From: Leyella stercorea | GTDB taxonomy: Bacteria > Bacteroidota > Bacteroidia > Bacteroidales > Bacteroidaceae | NCBI RefSeq assembly: GCF_019052365.1 | Contig: NZ_JAHQUY010000023.1 | Coordinates: forward strand, 1 to 42,065 | Length of the DNA: 42,065 nucleotides | Direction: 5' to 3' | Shown here: piece by piece, positions 31,855 through 41,700 of the stretch | How the letters are laid out: every line of letters begins with the position of its first letter | Numbering within the stretch: the stretch's first letter is position 1 | Notes under the pieces: model-generated | What the model was told of the DNA's origin: nothing | What the model saw: only the letters and a program-made list of their open reading frames with translations | Databases searched by the model: none | Position numbers and translations under genes: made by a program

Positions 31855-34803
31855 TTATTTTATAACGACATTCACGATCTTCTTAGGTACGACAATCACC
31901 TTCACGACTGTCTTTCCGTCGAGATACTTCTTGCTCTGCTCGTCGGCGAGCACAGCAGCCTGAATCTCGTCGTTGGTAGCGTCGGCAGCGAACTTCTTCT
32001 GGAAGCGTGCCTTGCCGTTGAACGACACGGTGAGCTGCACCTCGCTCTCTACGAGATACTGCGGGTTGAACACGGGCCACTGAGCGTCGCATACGGTCGT
32101 GGTGTTGCCTAAGGCGTGCCACAGCTCCTCTGCGATGTGCGGAGCGAACGGTGCGATGAGCACCACGAGCTGCTCGAGCACCTGCTTTGAGCGGCACTTC
32201 TGCTGTGCCAGCTCGCCCACGGCAATCATGAACGCCGAGATAGAGGTGTTGTAAGAGAAGTGTTCGATGTCCTCAGTCACCTTCTTTATGAGCTTGTGCA
32301 GGCTCTTGAGGTTGTCGGCTGTAGGCTCAGCGTCTGCGGGCAGGAACTCGTCGGTGCGGTTCTCGTAGAACAGCGCCCAGAACTTCTTGAGGAAGCGGAA
32401 GCAGCCGTCGATGCCGTTGGTGTCCCAAGGCTTGCTTGCCTCCACCGGACCGAGGAACATCTCGTACAGACGCAGCGTGTCGGCGCCATACTTCTCCACG
32501 ATCATGTCGGGGTTAACGACGTTGAACATCGACTTCGACATCTTCTCTACAGCCCAGCCGCAGATGTACTTGCCGTCCTCGAGCACGAACTCGGCGTTGG
32601 CATACTCCGGTCGCCATGCCTTGAACGCCTCGATGTCGAGCACGTCGGCGCTCACGATGTTCACGTCTACGTGTATCGGTGTGACGTCGTAGTCCTTGCG
32701 CAGGTTATATGATACGAATACGGGAGCAGCCTCTCCCCCCGCCCTCTCCGAGGAGAGGGAGCCGTTAGCTGTAGAGGCAACTCCGTTCTCCCCCTGGGGG
32801 GAGTTAGAGGGGGCTGTGCGGTTTACGCGGTATACGAAGTTGGAGCGACCCTGAATCATGCCCTGGTTGACGAGCTTCTGGAACGGCTCTTCCTTGCACG
32901 ACACGCCGAGGTCGAAGAGGAACTTGTTCCAGAAGCGCGAGTAGATGAGGTGGCCCGTAGCGTGCTCGCAGCCTCCTACGTAGAGGTCTACGTTCTGCCA
33001 GTAGTTGTCGGCGTCCTTGCCCACGAGGCATGTGTCGTTGTGCGGATCCATATAGCGCAGGTAGTAAGCCGATGAGCCGGCGAAGCCCGGCATGGTGTTC
33101 AGCTCGAGCGGGAAGACGGTCTTGTTGTCCACGAGTGCCTTGTCTACCACCTGGCGTTTCTCCACGTCCCACGCCCACATCTTGGCGCGTCCCAACGGCG
33201 GCTCGCCGGTCTCTGTAGGCTTGTATGTCTCAATCTCGGGCAGCAGCAGCGGCAGGCAGTCCTCGGGCACCATCTGCGGCATACCGTCCTTGTAGTAGAC
33301 CGGGAACGGCTCGCCCCAGTAGCGCTGACGCGAGAAGATAGCGTCGCGCAGACGATAGTTGACCTTCACGCGGCCCATGCCCTTCTCCGTCACGAACTGC
33401 TTTGTCTTTGCGATAGCCTCCTTCACGCTTAGTCCGTTGAGCGAGAAGCCGTCCAATGTCTCCTTGCCAGCGGCAGGCGAGTTGCAGACGATGCCCTCCT
33501 TGGCGTCGAAGCTCTCCTCCGACACGTCGGCGCCCTCGATGAGCGGCGTGATAGGCAGGTTGAAGTGCTTGGCGAAGGCATAGTCGCGCGAGTCGTGCGC
33601 CGGAACAGCCATAATGGCTCCCGTGCCGTAGCCTGCAAGCACGTATTCTGAAATCCAGATAGGAATGTTCTCGCCGGTGAACGGGTTCACGGCATACGAT
33701 CCGCTGAACACGCCCGTCACGTTGTGGTTTGCCATGCGGTCGAGCTCCGTGCGCTTCTTCACGTACGCTAAGTACTCGTCCACCTCAGCCTTATGCTCTG
33801 CTGTGGTGAGCTGCGCCACGAGTTCGCTCTCCGGCGCCAGCACCATGAACGTTACACCGAAGATAGTGTCGGCGCGAGTGGTGAAGATTGTTAACAGCCC
33901 CTCTCCGTCTCTCCCCGTTGAGGAGGGGGCTATTCTGAACTGCATCTCCGTACCCTCACTTCTGCCTATCCAGTTCTTCTGTGTCTCCTTGATAGAGTCG
34001 CTCCAGTCGACCGTGTCCAGACCGTCGAGCAGGCGCTGCGAGTAAGCCGATGTGCGCAGACACCACTGCTGCATCTTCTTCTGCACGACGGGGAAGCCGC
34101 CGCGCTCGCTCACGCCGTTCACCACCTCGTCGTTGGCAAGCACCGTGCCCAGACCGGCGCACCAGTTCACCATCGTCTCGCCGAGGTAAGCGATGCGGTA
34201 GTTCATGAGCGTCTTCTGCTGCTCCACGTCGCTCATGGCGCGCCACTCTTCTGCTGTGAACTCCAGATGCTCGCTCTCGGCGACATCCAGACCCTCGGTG
34301 CCCTTCTCGTTGAAGTGCTCTACGAGCTTCTCAATCGGCTCTGCCTTCTGGCACGAGTTGCAGAAGAACGAGCCGAACATCTTCTCGAACGCCCACTGAG
34401 TCCAGTGGTAGTACTTCGGGTCGCAGGTGCGAATCTCGCGGTCCCAGTCGAACGAGAAGCCGATGTTGTCGAGCTGCTGACGATAGCGTGCGATGTTAGC
34501 CACGGTAGTCACCTCAGGGTGCTGTCCGGTCTGTATAGCATACTGCTCAGCGGGCAGTCCGTATGCGTCGTAGCCCATAGGGTTGAGCACGTTGAAGCCC
34601 TTCAAGCGCTTGTAGCGTGCGTAGATGTCGGATGCGATATAGCCAAGCGGATGGCCTACGTGCAGACCGGCTCCCGACGGGTAGGGGAACATGTTGAGTA
34701 CGTAGAACTTCTCCTTTGCAGGGTCCTCAGTGGTGTGGTAAGTCTTGTCCTTCACCCACTGGCTCTGCCATCTCTTTTCTATTTCTCTGAAGTTGTATTC
34801 CAT
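31855..34803 (-). CDS. leuS: Leucyl-tRNA synthetase with two repeat-encoded inserts
   Basis: A 982-residue class I synthetase that charges and proofreads tRNA-Leu. HIGH is HVGH (48-51), KMSKS is EKMSKSMFN (about 750), and the CP1 editing domain contains [12 protein letters not shown]. The start [12 protein letters not shown] matches the family; an in-frame upstream Met would add 43 unrelated residues. Two stretches are foreign to the family: residues about 291-303 ([12 protein letters not shown]), at the edge of the editing domain, and about 663-692 ([11 protein letters not shown]...RAGGEAA), before [13 protein letters not shown]. Both are encoded by C/G-rich palindromes of 36 and 90 bp, multiples of three, so the frame stays open. 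Without them the length would be about 940, the usual size. A TAACTTTG element is 22 bp upstream and the YitT-like gene follows. Confidence 0.96.
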   Translation of the reverse strand: MEYNFREIEKRWQSQWVKDKTYHTTEDPAKEKFYVLNMFPYPSGAGLHVGHPLGYIASDIYARYKRLKGFNVLNPMGYDAYGLPAEQYAIQTGQHPEVTTVANIARYRQQLDNIGFSFDWDREIRTCDPKYYHWTQWAFEKMFGSFFCNSCQKAEPIEKLVEHFNEKGTEGLDVAESEHLEFTAEEWRAMSDVEQQKTLMNYRIAYLGETMVNWCAGLGTVLANDEVVNGVSERGGFPVVQKKMQQWCLRTSAYSQRLLDGLDTVDWSDSIKETQKNWIGRSEGTEMQFRIAPSSTGRDGEGLLTIFTTRADTIFGVTFMVLAPESELVAQLTTAEHKAEVDEYLAYVKKRTELDRMANHNVTGVFSGSYAVNPFTGENIPIWISEYVLAGYGTGAIMAVPAHDSRDYAFAKHFNLPITPLIEGADVSEESFDAKEGIVCNSPAAGKETLDGFSLNGLSVKEAIAKTKQFVTEKGMGRVKVNYRLRDAIFSRQRYWGEPFPVYYKDGMPQMVPEDCLPLLLPEIETYKPTETGEPPLGRAKMWAWDVEKRQVVDKALVDNKTVFPLELNTMPGFAGSSAYYLRYMDPHNDTCLVGKDADNYWQNVDLYVGGCEHATGHLIYSRFWNKFLFDLGVSCKEEPFQKLVNQGMIQGRSNFVYRVNRTAPSNSPQGENGVASTANGSLSSERAGGEAAPVFVSYNLRKDYDVTPIHVDVNIVSADVLDIEAFKAWRPEYANAEFVLEDGKYICGWAVEKMSKSMFNVVNPDMIVEKYGADTLRLYEMFLGPVEASKPWDTNGIDGCFRFLKKFWALFYENRTDEFLPADAEPTADNLKSLHKLIKKVTEDIEHFSYNTSISAFMIAVGELAQQKCRSKQVLEQLVVLIAPFAPHIAEELWHALGNTTTVCDAQWPVFNPQYLVESEVQLTVSFNGKARFQKKFAADATNDEIQAAVLADEQSKKYLDGKTVVKVIVVPKKIVNVVIK
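32727..32816. repeat. 90-bp C/G-rich palindromic insert inside leuS
   Basis: It begins CAGCCTCTCCCCCC and ends GGGGGGAGTTAGAGGGGGCTG (read in two parts), giving inverted ends CAGCC/GGCTG. Two internal palindromes are visible: CCCTCTCCGAGGAGAGGG and CTCCCCCTGGGGGGAG. Length is exactly 30 codons. On the coding strand it is translated as a Ser, Gly, Asn and Ala-rich loop. It replaces what is normally a short turn before the VSYN strand of LeuRS. Confidence 0.85.
33896..33931. repeat. 36-bp C/G-rich palindromic insert inside leuS
   Basis: AGCCCCTCTCCGTCTCTCCC through AGGAGGGGGCT: inverted ends AGCCCC/GGGGCT, 12 codons long. On the coding strand it aligns with copy A in rdgB (CCCTCC-C-ACGGGGAG-GACGG-G-GGGGCT) but is read in a different frame, giving [12 protein letters not shown]. 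Confidence 0.85.
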
Positions 34804-34824
34804 TGATTTTATACTGTTTTTATG

Positions 34825-34832
34825 CAAAGTTA
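34825..34832 (-). promoter_or_regulatory. Candidate -7 element for leuS
   Basis: The minus strand reads TAACTTTG, 22 bp before the leuS start codon; supports starting at 34803 because a longer reading frame would place this element inside the gene. Confidence 0.5.
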
Positions 34833-34949
34833 CGTCTTTTTCTTTATAAATAGGTGGGTTTGCATGTAAAAAAATATTGTGCGGTGGCGATATGGCGTTC
34901 AGCTTGTCTGATATTGGCAGTAAAAACCTCACGAAAAGTCATCGTCACC

Positions 34950-35028
34950 CGTACGGAATCCAATCGGGCGGCGTACGGAATCTGATCGGGCGGCGAACGG
35001 AAACTGATTGGACGGCGGACGCAAACGG
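34950..35028. repeat. 22-bp tandem repeat, 3.6 copies
   Basis: Units start at 34950, 34972 and 34994, with a partial unit at 35016. The first reads CGTACGGAATCCAATCGGGC plus GG; the second changes two bases, and the third is more diverged (CGAACGGAAACTGATTGGAC). The period is not a multiple of three and no gene crosses it. It lies between leuS and the phosphatase operon. The rest of the 438-bp gap holds the leuS promoter, a GGTGCACTT repeat and a terminator. Confidence 0.85.
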
Positions 35029-35038
35029 TGGCACACTT

Positions 35039-35106
35039 AGGGGGTGCACTTGTCTCCGCTCGGCTTTGCCGCTTGCCAGAGCAAGAAGTGCACCAACCGA
35101 GCAAGA
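35039..35106. repeat. Dispersed hairpin repeat, GGTGCACTT family, copy 5
   Basis: AGGGGGTGCACTTGTCTCCG to GAAGTGCACCAACCGAGCAA; the first 60 bp are the exact reverse complement of copy 1 (about 83-142). AGTGCACTT-type ends can pair. Confidence 0.85.
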
Positions 35107-35149
35107 AAGCCCGTCTTAGACCACATTATCAGTTTTACCGGACAGCAAT

Positions 35150-35189
35150 AAAAAAAATCCGCAACACCTGCTGTGCAGGCATTGCGGAT
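35150..35189 (-). terminator. Intrinsic terminator of the phosphatase-porin operon
   Basis: Stem arms 35157-35171 and 35175-35189 (15 bp with two non-Watson-Crick positions), then a T-run on the minus strand (A-run from 35150). It lies 52 bp past the histidine acid phosphatase stop. Confidence 0.8.
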
Positions 35190-35241
35190 AAAGGATTATT
35201 TTATTGTGCTTCTATTATTAACATGCTACTACAAAAGGATG

Positions 35242-36522
35242 TTACTTGATGTCGTCGTAGGCATTCACTGCCTGCTCGAAACGCTCGTTAATCTGCTCGA
35301 ACGAGTAGAGGCCGTCGGCGTTCTTCTGGAGGCCCTTGAACGAGAGCGGGAAGACCTGCGGAGCATGGTCGGGGTCGAGCGGTGCGTTATGCTGCAGCTG
35401 GTCGGTGCTCTGGTATACGAGGTTAACGCCTACGTACTCCTTGCCCGTAGCCTTCTCGATCCACTTCTCGTAGACCACCTTGCTGCCTATCGGCGTCACC
35501 TTCTCGATAGAGTTGGGCAGACTGTAGCGCTCAACACCGAGAGCCGCGTTGACGGATGCGATGTTAGAGTCGTGACCGCAGAGGAACGTGAACTTGCGGT
35601 TCTTCGAGTTAAGCTCGTCCTTCATGTACATCAGCAGCGGGTGAGCCACGTTTGCAGCCACGATAGGCGCTGTGAAGAGCACGTCGCCGTACACATCCTT
35701 CACCTTGGCTATAGAGGTCCAGTCGTCGCGTGTGAGTTTCTCGCCGAACGCCGCCTTGTCGGCGTCGGGCTCCTCGTAATACTGCAGGATGAAAGCGTCG
35801 GAAGCCGAGTTGAAGTTCTTCATCGTGCCCTTCATGCCAGGCTCCTTGCCCTTTACGAGCGTAATCTGTGTGTCGTCGTACTTCACGTCGCCCAGCTCCT
35901 TGTAAGCCTCGCTCTGGGGATAGTCGAGCGTGCGCGATATGTTGCGGTAGCTCTCCTTCAGGCTCTTAGCCAAACCGACAAGACCAGCCTTTCCGCCCAG
36001 CGCGTTGATCTGCTCCATAGCCTTTGCCTTGAACGCGTCGCTCACCTTTGTGAGCACGGGGTTGAACACGGGGTCCATCGTAGAAGGCGTGTAGCGGTGG
36101 TTCACCTTAACGCCACCTACCGGCATGAACGCCGTAGAGAAATAGGCAGCGGTGGCGATGCAGCGCTGCATGGAGTTGGCGTAGACGTTCACCTCGTCAA
36201 CAGAAGGAACCTGATTCTCCTTGAACAGACCCTCGCTGACGGTCCACTTTCTGAAGAACTGGCCCATCTCGGTCTCAAGAACGCCGCCCTTCAGCGTCAG
36301 TTCGCTGGCAGCCGAACTCCAGTTGGTCCACTGGTGGGTAGTCATCTTGCTCAACGCAGAGCCGTTGGTAGACAGCGGGCTGCGTATGTTGTGGCGCGAA
36401 AGCACAACCACCTCCTTCAACTGATACTTATCGTGGAACGCAGCCGAACGCTGCACCTGAGCAAAGACTGATGCAGGAAGGATAGCTGCAAGCAGAATAT
36501 AAATAGCTATAAACTTTTTCAT
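35242..36522 (-). CDS. Histidine acid phosphatase (phytase-like), exported
   Basis: A 426-residue periplasmic enzyme of histidine phosphatase branch 2. Signal peptide (1-22, ASVFA-Q). The catalytic motif is RHNIRSP (43-49) with nucleophile His44; family members usually have Gly in the third position, and Asn here is a variant I associate with Bacteroidota members. The proton-donor motif is CGHDSNI with His317 and Asp318. Relatives release phosphate from phytate, glucose-1-phosphate or other sugar phosphates. It is the last gene of a three-gene operon with a porin and a PAP2 phosphatase (gap 33 bp to the porin gene), which supports a phosphate-scavenging role. Confidence 0.9.
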   Translation of the reverse strand: MKKFIAIYILLAAILPASVFAQVQRSAAFHDKYQLKEVVVLSRHNIRSPLSTNGSALSKMTTHQWTNWSSAASELTLKGGVLETEMGQFFRKWTVSEGLFKENQVPSVDEVNVYANSMQRCIATAAYFSTAFMPVGGVKVNHRYTPSTMDPVFNPVLTKVSDAFKAKAMEQINALGGKAGLVGLAKSLKESYRNISRTLDYPQSEAYKELGDVKYDDTQITLVKGKEPGMKGTMKNFNSASDAFILQYYEEPDADKAAFGEKLTRDDWTSIAKVKDVYGDVLFTAPIVAANVAHPLLMYMKDELNSKNRKFTFLCGHDSNIASVNAALGVERYSLPNSIEKVTPIGSKVVYEKWIEKATGKEYVGVNLVYQSTDQLQHNAPLDPDHAPQVFPLSFKGLQKNADGLYSFEQINERFEQAVNAYDDIK

Positions 36523-36555
36523 ATCTCACGGGATGCTTTAATTGAACATGTTTTT

Positions 36556-37695
36556 TTAGAATTTGAACTGGAGACGTGTCTCAATAACGCGGAAAGTGTT
36601 CTTGTTGAAGCCAGAGTAGTCGCTCTCGCCGGCACGTACGATATGACCGCTCACACGCCAGATCATATACTTGTTGATGTAGTAGTTCATGGTAAGAGCC
36701 CAGTCGCTGAGCTTGCCACCATGGAAACCAGCCTTCGCATCGTTCATGTCGGTGTAGTTGTAAGCTGCAACAAGCTCCCACGACTTCGGGGCAGGAGTGG
36801 CGATGCCGGCATCGTTCTTCACATACTCGTACTCGTTGTTGAGAAGGAAGCGCAGGTTGCCGTAAGCACCCCATGCATTGTAGCTCTTGGCGTCGCCCTT
36901 ACGGTCTACGTTCATGAAGATGTACTGACCCTCAATGCCTACATGACCCTTGGCTGCCATAAGTTCGCCAGAGAACTTGAAGTCGTTCTTCGCATCGGTA
37001 ATCTTAGCACCGATGGCGTTGATGCCCGCTACGCGTACTGGATAAGGCGCCTTGAACTCCATGTTAGAACGGTTTTCGGCTGCAAGCTCATAGTTCAAGC
37101 CGATGCCTACGTGGAAGAGGTTGCCCTTCTCGATGAGCGGATGGTAGACCAAACGGGTGAGAAAGCCCGAACCCTGATAGCCCGTGTGGTTGGTCTGCTT
37201 CTTGAACGACTGGGCGTCGGTATATACCGAACCCGTACCCATGAACTTGTCGTCGCTATGCTCGTACATCAAACCAACAAGACGACCGCCCACACCGAAC
37301 GCAGAGTGGGTCTCAGGCTCCTCCATAGAGACCTTGAAGCTCGAAGACGTAGCGCTCTGGTAGCCGAACTGATGAACGAAGTAGCCGCCACGCAAGAAGT
37401 TCTGCTTGTTGAAGTTGTACTGGATGAAGATATCCTTCGGAGAAACCGAACCGCGGGCATAGCCGATATCTGCCTTGCCTTCCCACTTGCCGTACGAAAC
37501 CTTCATGCCGATACGTATGTCGGGAACGTTCACACCGTCTACACACTGCTCGTCTACAGTCTTGTTGGAGCTGTTCAGAAATGCAGCATCCATAAGGATA
37601 CGGCCTGAAGGCTTGACGACGAGCTTATTCTCCTGCGCATTTGCAGCAGCCGCAAAACCCATGACGAGGGCTGCAGCCATTATATATTTTTTCAT
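36556..37695 (-). CDS. OprO/OprP-like outer-membrane porin
   Basis: A 379-residue porin. Signal peptide MKKYIMAAALVMGFAAAANA, then a barrel with many short beta strands (YGKWEGKADIGYARG, FIQYNFNKQNFLRGGYFVHQ, ELVAAYNYTDMNDAKAG) and the terminal Phe of RVIETRLQFKF. The strand pattern and the FIQY...LRGGYF block resemble phosphate-selective porins O and P. Placed between two phosphatases, it is likely to admit phosphate or small phosphate esters. Specificity for phosphate is inference. Gaps of 33 and 53 bp to its neighbours indicate one operon. Confidence 0.85.
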   Translation of the reverse strand: MKKYIMAAALVMGFAAAANAQENKLVVKPSGRILMDAAFLNSSNKTVDEQCVDGVNVPDIRIGMKVSYGKWEGKADIGYARGSVSPKDIFIQYNFNKQNFLRGGYFVHQFGYQSATSSSFKVSMEEPETHSAFGVGGRLVGLMYEHSDDKFMGTGSVYTDAQSFKKQTNHTGYQGSGFLTRLVYHPLIEKGNLFHVGIGLNYELAAENRSNMEFKAPYPVRVAGINAIGAKITDAKNDFKFSGELMAAKGHVGIEGQYIFMNVDRKGDAKSYNAWGAYGNLRFLLNNEYEYVKNDAGIATPAPKSWELVAAYNYTDMNDAKAGFHGGKLSDWALTMNYYINKYMIWRVSGHIVRAGESDYSGFNKNTFRVIETRLQFKF

Positions 37696-37748
37696 ATTCG
37701 TTTTTTAGGATTCTAATTGTCAGGCAAAATGGTTTGCCAGCCGTTCTT

Positions 37749-38537
37749 TTACTTCTTGTCCCACGGAGTGGCTACAAACTCGCTCTTCTTTACCTTGCCC
37801 TCCTTCACGAGCTTTGCAAACTCCTTCTTGGCAGCCTCAAGACACTTCTGGAACTCCTTGTTGGCGTGCAGACGAGCTACGACAGCCGAAGCCACAACGC
37901 GTGCGGCGTCAACGTCGCTCTGCCAGTGATAGCCACAGATGACGCGGCTCTGACCCATCTCGAAACCACGCTTCAGTATCTCGTTCTGACGGTCGGGGTT
38001 GATCTCTGCGAGCACCAGCGCCTCAGCCCAGCCTATCGTGGTGTGGCCAGACGGATAAGAACCGTTTGTAGACAGCTCGCCCTCCTGCTTAGAGTTGCAG
38101 GTAGGCACGTTGTAGTATTTGAACGGGCGTATGCGGTTATAGTATTTCTTTGCGCTGCGTGTGGCAAGGTCGCCGGCATCCTCGCGCATCTTGTATACGA
38201 GCTTGTAGATAGCTGGAGTCTCCTCCTTGGTGATGCGTGTGCCGAAGGCGTCGGAGAAGTTCATAGCCACATCCTCTACGTTGGCGTCGGCAGCAGCCTG
38301 GTCGCCACGCGGAGTGTTGCGCTGCTTCAGACCCCAATAGTAGCGGGCCTCGTCGTTGAACCACTGAAGACTGCCAATCTCTGGTGGAGGAGGAAGAAGA
38401 TCGAGCGAACTTGCCTGCTCTCCGTCCTTAAGGAAGAACAAGTCGGGATTTGTTCTGACATCTTTGATGTTTGTCTGCGCAAAGGCAGAAAAGCAGAACA
38501 CTGCAAGAGCAGCCACTAAGAATTTTCTTTTCATCAT
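37749..38537 (-). CDS. Class A non-specific acid phosphatase (PAP2 superfamily), exported
   Basis: A 262-residue periplasmic phosphatase. Signal peptide MMKRKFLVAALAVFCFSAFA (the start could also be the second Met). All three PAP2 motifs are intact: Lys130...Arg137-Pro138 (KYYNRIRP), PSGH at 162-165 and Ser197-Arg198...His204...Asp208 (SRVICGYHWQSD). The soluble layout with the YPSGHT block matches PhoC/PhoN class A enzymes, which strip phosphate from many organic monoesters. First gene of the operon with the porin and histidine acid phosphatase. A TAACTTTG element lies 89 bp upstream. No Pho-box can be named. Confidence 0.93.
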   Translation of the reverse strand: MMKRKFLVAALAVFCFSAFAQTNIKDVRTNPDLFFLKDGEQASSLDLLPPPPEIGSLQWFNDEARYYWGLKQRNTPRGDQAAADANVEDVAMNFSDAFGTRITKEETPAIYKLVYKMREDAGDLATRSAKKYYNRIRPFKYYNVPTCNSKQEGELSTNGSYPSGHTTIGWAEALVLAEINPDRQNEILKRGFEMGQSRVICGYHWQSDVDAARVVASAVVARLHANKEFQKCLEAAKKEFAKLVKEGKVKKSEFVATPWDKK

Positions 38538-38625
38538 AATGTTTTACGTTATTAAGTTTTTTAGAATAATTGTCGCTTTCAATAGATCGCTTGCTTGAAT
38601 AGGTCGCTTGCGAATTTTGATGCTG

Positions 38626-38633
38626 CAAAGTTA
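38626..38633 (-). promoter_or_regulatory. Candidate -7 element for the phosphatase-porin operon
   Basis: The minus strand reads TAACTTTG, 89 bp before the first gene. Between it and the gene are two related strings (AATAGATCGCTTGC and AATAGGTCGCTTGC, about 38581 and 38599) that could be binding sites in the leader. Confidence 0.4.
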
Positions 38634-38645
38634 TAGATGAAAAGC

Positions 38646-38699
38646 AAAAAAAAAAGTTGCATCCGATGATTACAACGTTTCATCGAAATGCAACTTTTT
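38646..38699 (-). terminator. Intrinsic terminator of the sensor-like gene
   Basis: Arms AAAAAGTTGCAT...CGATGA and TCATCG...ATGCAACTTTTT (38651-38669 with 38680-38699) pair with one bulge. On the minus strand a run of T (A-run 38646-38655) follows. It lies about 50 bp past the stop codon of the gene at 38748. Confidence 0.85.
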
Positions 38700-38747
38700 A
38701 CAAATGTCTGTCTGTAAGACGTTTAGAAGAATGTGGTGTTTGCGAAG

Positions 38748-41700
38748 TTATTCTATCAGTCTTAATATGTATGACGCTAAGGAAGCCGGATGGCGCTCTA
38801 CGTACTGTCTTATTTCGTTTTCCGAAGGCTTAATCTTGTTCTTCAGCAGTCGGCTAATAACCGGATTAAGGTTGCCAACAACGCGAAGCATGCCCGGAAT
38901 AGCGGTGCGCTTCACCTTAGCGTCGGCGATGAGAAGCATGAGCACCTTTGCCTGCTGGTTGTCGAAGCCGTTGAACTTAAGGATGCTGTTCACAAGACGC
39001 GGGTCGGTGTCGCTCATGCAAGCATAGATGTCGGCAATGAGCAGGCTGATGTTGTGAGTAGCCTCGTCGGAACGCGTCGCTATCTCGCACTCAAGACGCT
39101 TCTCGTCTACCTGCACTACCCGTTCCTCGTTCTCGCTGATAGCCGTGCGACGTATGAAGGTGTACTTATCCATCTCTTTCTGCAGTCGGCAGCGTAGCAC
39201 GACCTGCTCAATGCGGCGGTCGGTATGCTTGAGCTGGCGCAGCAACGTCAGACGGTCTTGCTGCTGCATGTCGGAGGTGACGCTGTCGAGCTGCATCCTT
39301 ACAGCCTCCACGACATGGTCGTTGGCGTCGTTGGCGTCGAGCCGTTTCGAGCGCGAAGCGAAATAGGCGCGGAGCGTCTGGAGCGCATCGTCGAGGAATA
39401 GGCGGTTGTATCTGCGGCGTATCTCCTGCAACTTGCCGTCAAGACTCTCCATAGGATCGGTTGTGAGAAGCTGCTTGTATTCGTCAATCTCTGTAAGAAT
39501 GCCGTCCGACAGACCCTTTATAATAATGACATCGCGAAGCTGGAACATATAGCCGCTAAGCTCCTTCTGCACCTTCTCATAGGCGGAGAGCCACTGCTCG
39601 TTGGCGAGAGCCTGGCTGCGGAGCACTTCAATATCACCGTTGCTTAGGGCACGTTGGCTGTTGTCGGCGAGAAGTTTGCTGTCCGCAATCTCGAGTGAAG
39701 CCAGACGTTCGCGCTGCTGGTCTATCTTCTTGAGGAGCATGAACACATTGCTTCTGTTCATGCGCATGAGAGTGTCGGAGATGGCGGCAATCTTCTCGTT
39801 GTTGGCTTTCCAGCTATGGTGCTTGCCCAATCCAATCTCGGCTATATCCTTGTATAAAGCAAGAATCGTGCTCTTGTAGTCGTCGGAGAACAGATTGCTT
39901 ACCGACTCGATGCCGGCAAGTCGCTTCTTCAGTTCCTCCTTGCGCACCCTGATAGTGCGTGTGGCAAGATAACGGTAGAAGCGGTAGCCGACAAAAATGG
40001 CAGACACGATGAGCAGCAGGCACACGATGGTGACGACCATTCTTCTGCGGGTGACGGAGCTGTTCGTAATCTTCACCCATTGGGCTTGGTTTTCCTTGCC
40101 CGCTGTGAACGTAAGCACGCCCAGCTCACAACCTAAATATACCTTGTCGTCTTTCACCACCGATGCCTTACGCTCAAAACTGATGTCTTGATAGTAGTAG
40201 CCGGCAAGAACGAGGCTGTCGGCTTTCTTCACATACTTACGGATGCCGAACTCGGGCAAGGTGTATACGACGCTGTCGCCGATAACGAACATGTCGCTCT
40301 CAGCCTTGGCGTCAATAGCTTTGTCGCCGTCCTTTATCAGCAGAGAGTTGCCAGCAAGCACAATCATCTGCGGCGGAAACTCCTTGGTGATAGCCATGCT
40401 GCGTATGTTCTCCATGCCGCTGGTTCCGGCAATCGGCTTGTATCTGCCGTTGCTGCCGTAGAATATGCCGTGGTTGAGCGTGGTGAGATAGAGGTTGTTG
40501 TCTTTAGACTGCTGGTAGAACTTGGTGATGTACTTGTCGTTGAACGATGGTATGGTGTCAATATGCCTGCTTTCGGGCTCAATCTCTATAAGTCCGTCCT
40601 GTATGCCGAGATACAACTTCGGCTTGTTGTCTACGGTCATAAGTCCCATGGAAGTGATTTTCGACTGCGAGTCGTAAACCATTTGGCTGTGTGAAAGCAG
40701 AATATTGCGTATGAAGTAGGAAGTAAGGCTGACTTGCTTCAAGTCGTGGTTGCTGGTAACATAATACAAACATCCGTTGTAGATACGCGAGTCGACAATA
40801 GGTGCCTCGCGGATAAAGTCGAAAATCTTGTAGGCTTTATCCGAACCGTTGGGCTGAAGGAATATCTCGTTATGCGCGTTTATATAATAAATGTCGCCAT
40901 TCTCGTCGGTTGCAGCCGACATGATGGCAGCATTGTCATTGAACACGCTTTGGTGTACCGGAACCTTCCAAACGGCGTTTTCGGTAGCTATGCACACATG
41001 GTCGTTCTTCTTAGCCGAAACGATAACGTTGTTGCATGACATCGGAATGTTGCGGCGGAGAGAAATAGTGTAGAACTTTTCCAAATCGCGCGTTAGAACA
41101 GCCGTGCTGTTATCAAGAAAACAGTAGGCTCCGCCAACATAATAAAAAAGATTGGCATGAAACTTAAGATCTACCTCGCGCTTCAGCGAACCGTCCTTAT
41201 GCTCGATGTAGAACTTGTTGCCAGCAAGGATATTGGTCTCGCCATCAATCACGCTGACGAAGTTGATGCGTTCGCCCTTATGAGAGACACTGGTCTTCAT
41301 GGATGCGACGTCTATATGCAGCAGACCGTTCTGTGTAGCCACAAGAACCTGATTGGCGGCAGAACGGCAGATGGTTTTGGTAACAAATGGGTCGCCGGAG
41401 TGATAATTGCCGCCATTCGGATAGATAGGCTTCAAAGCCGAATCGGCACTTCTAAGATTTAGCGTGTACACACCCTGACTGGTGGCAGCAAGAAGTAGCC
41501 CGTCTTCTTCCATAATGTCGTAGACGGAATAATGCTGACCTTTCTTAGGAATGGTATATTCGGCAAGGCATCTGGCGCTATTGCCGGCTATCTCCCATTT
41601 GGAAAGACCGGCATTGCGTATTGCTATCCAACAGATACGCTTATCGCCGTCGCACTGCTGGGTGTACACCTTGTAGATTCGGTTGCTACCCACCTGGTAC

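Noticed and set aside
34804..34932. A 43-residue upstream extension of leucyl-tRNA synthetase
   Set aside because: It covers the likely promoter element and has no similarity to the family N terminus, which begins [16 protein letters not shown].
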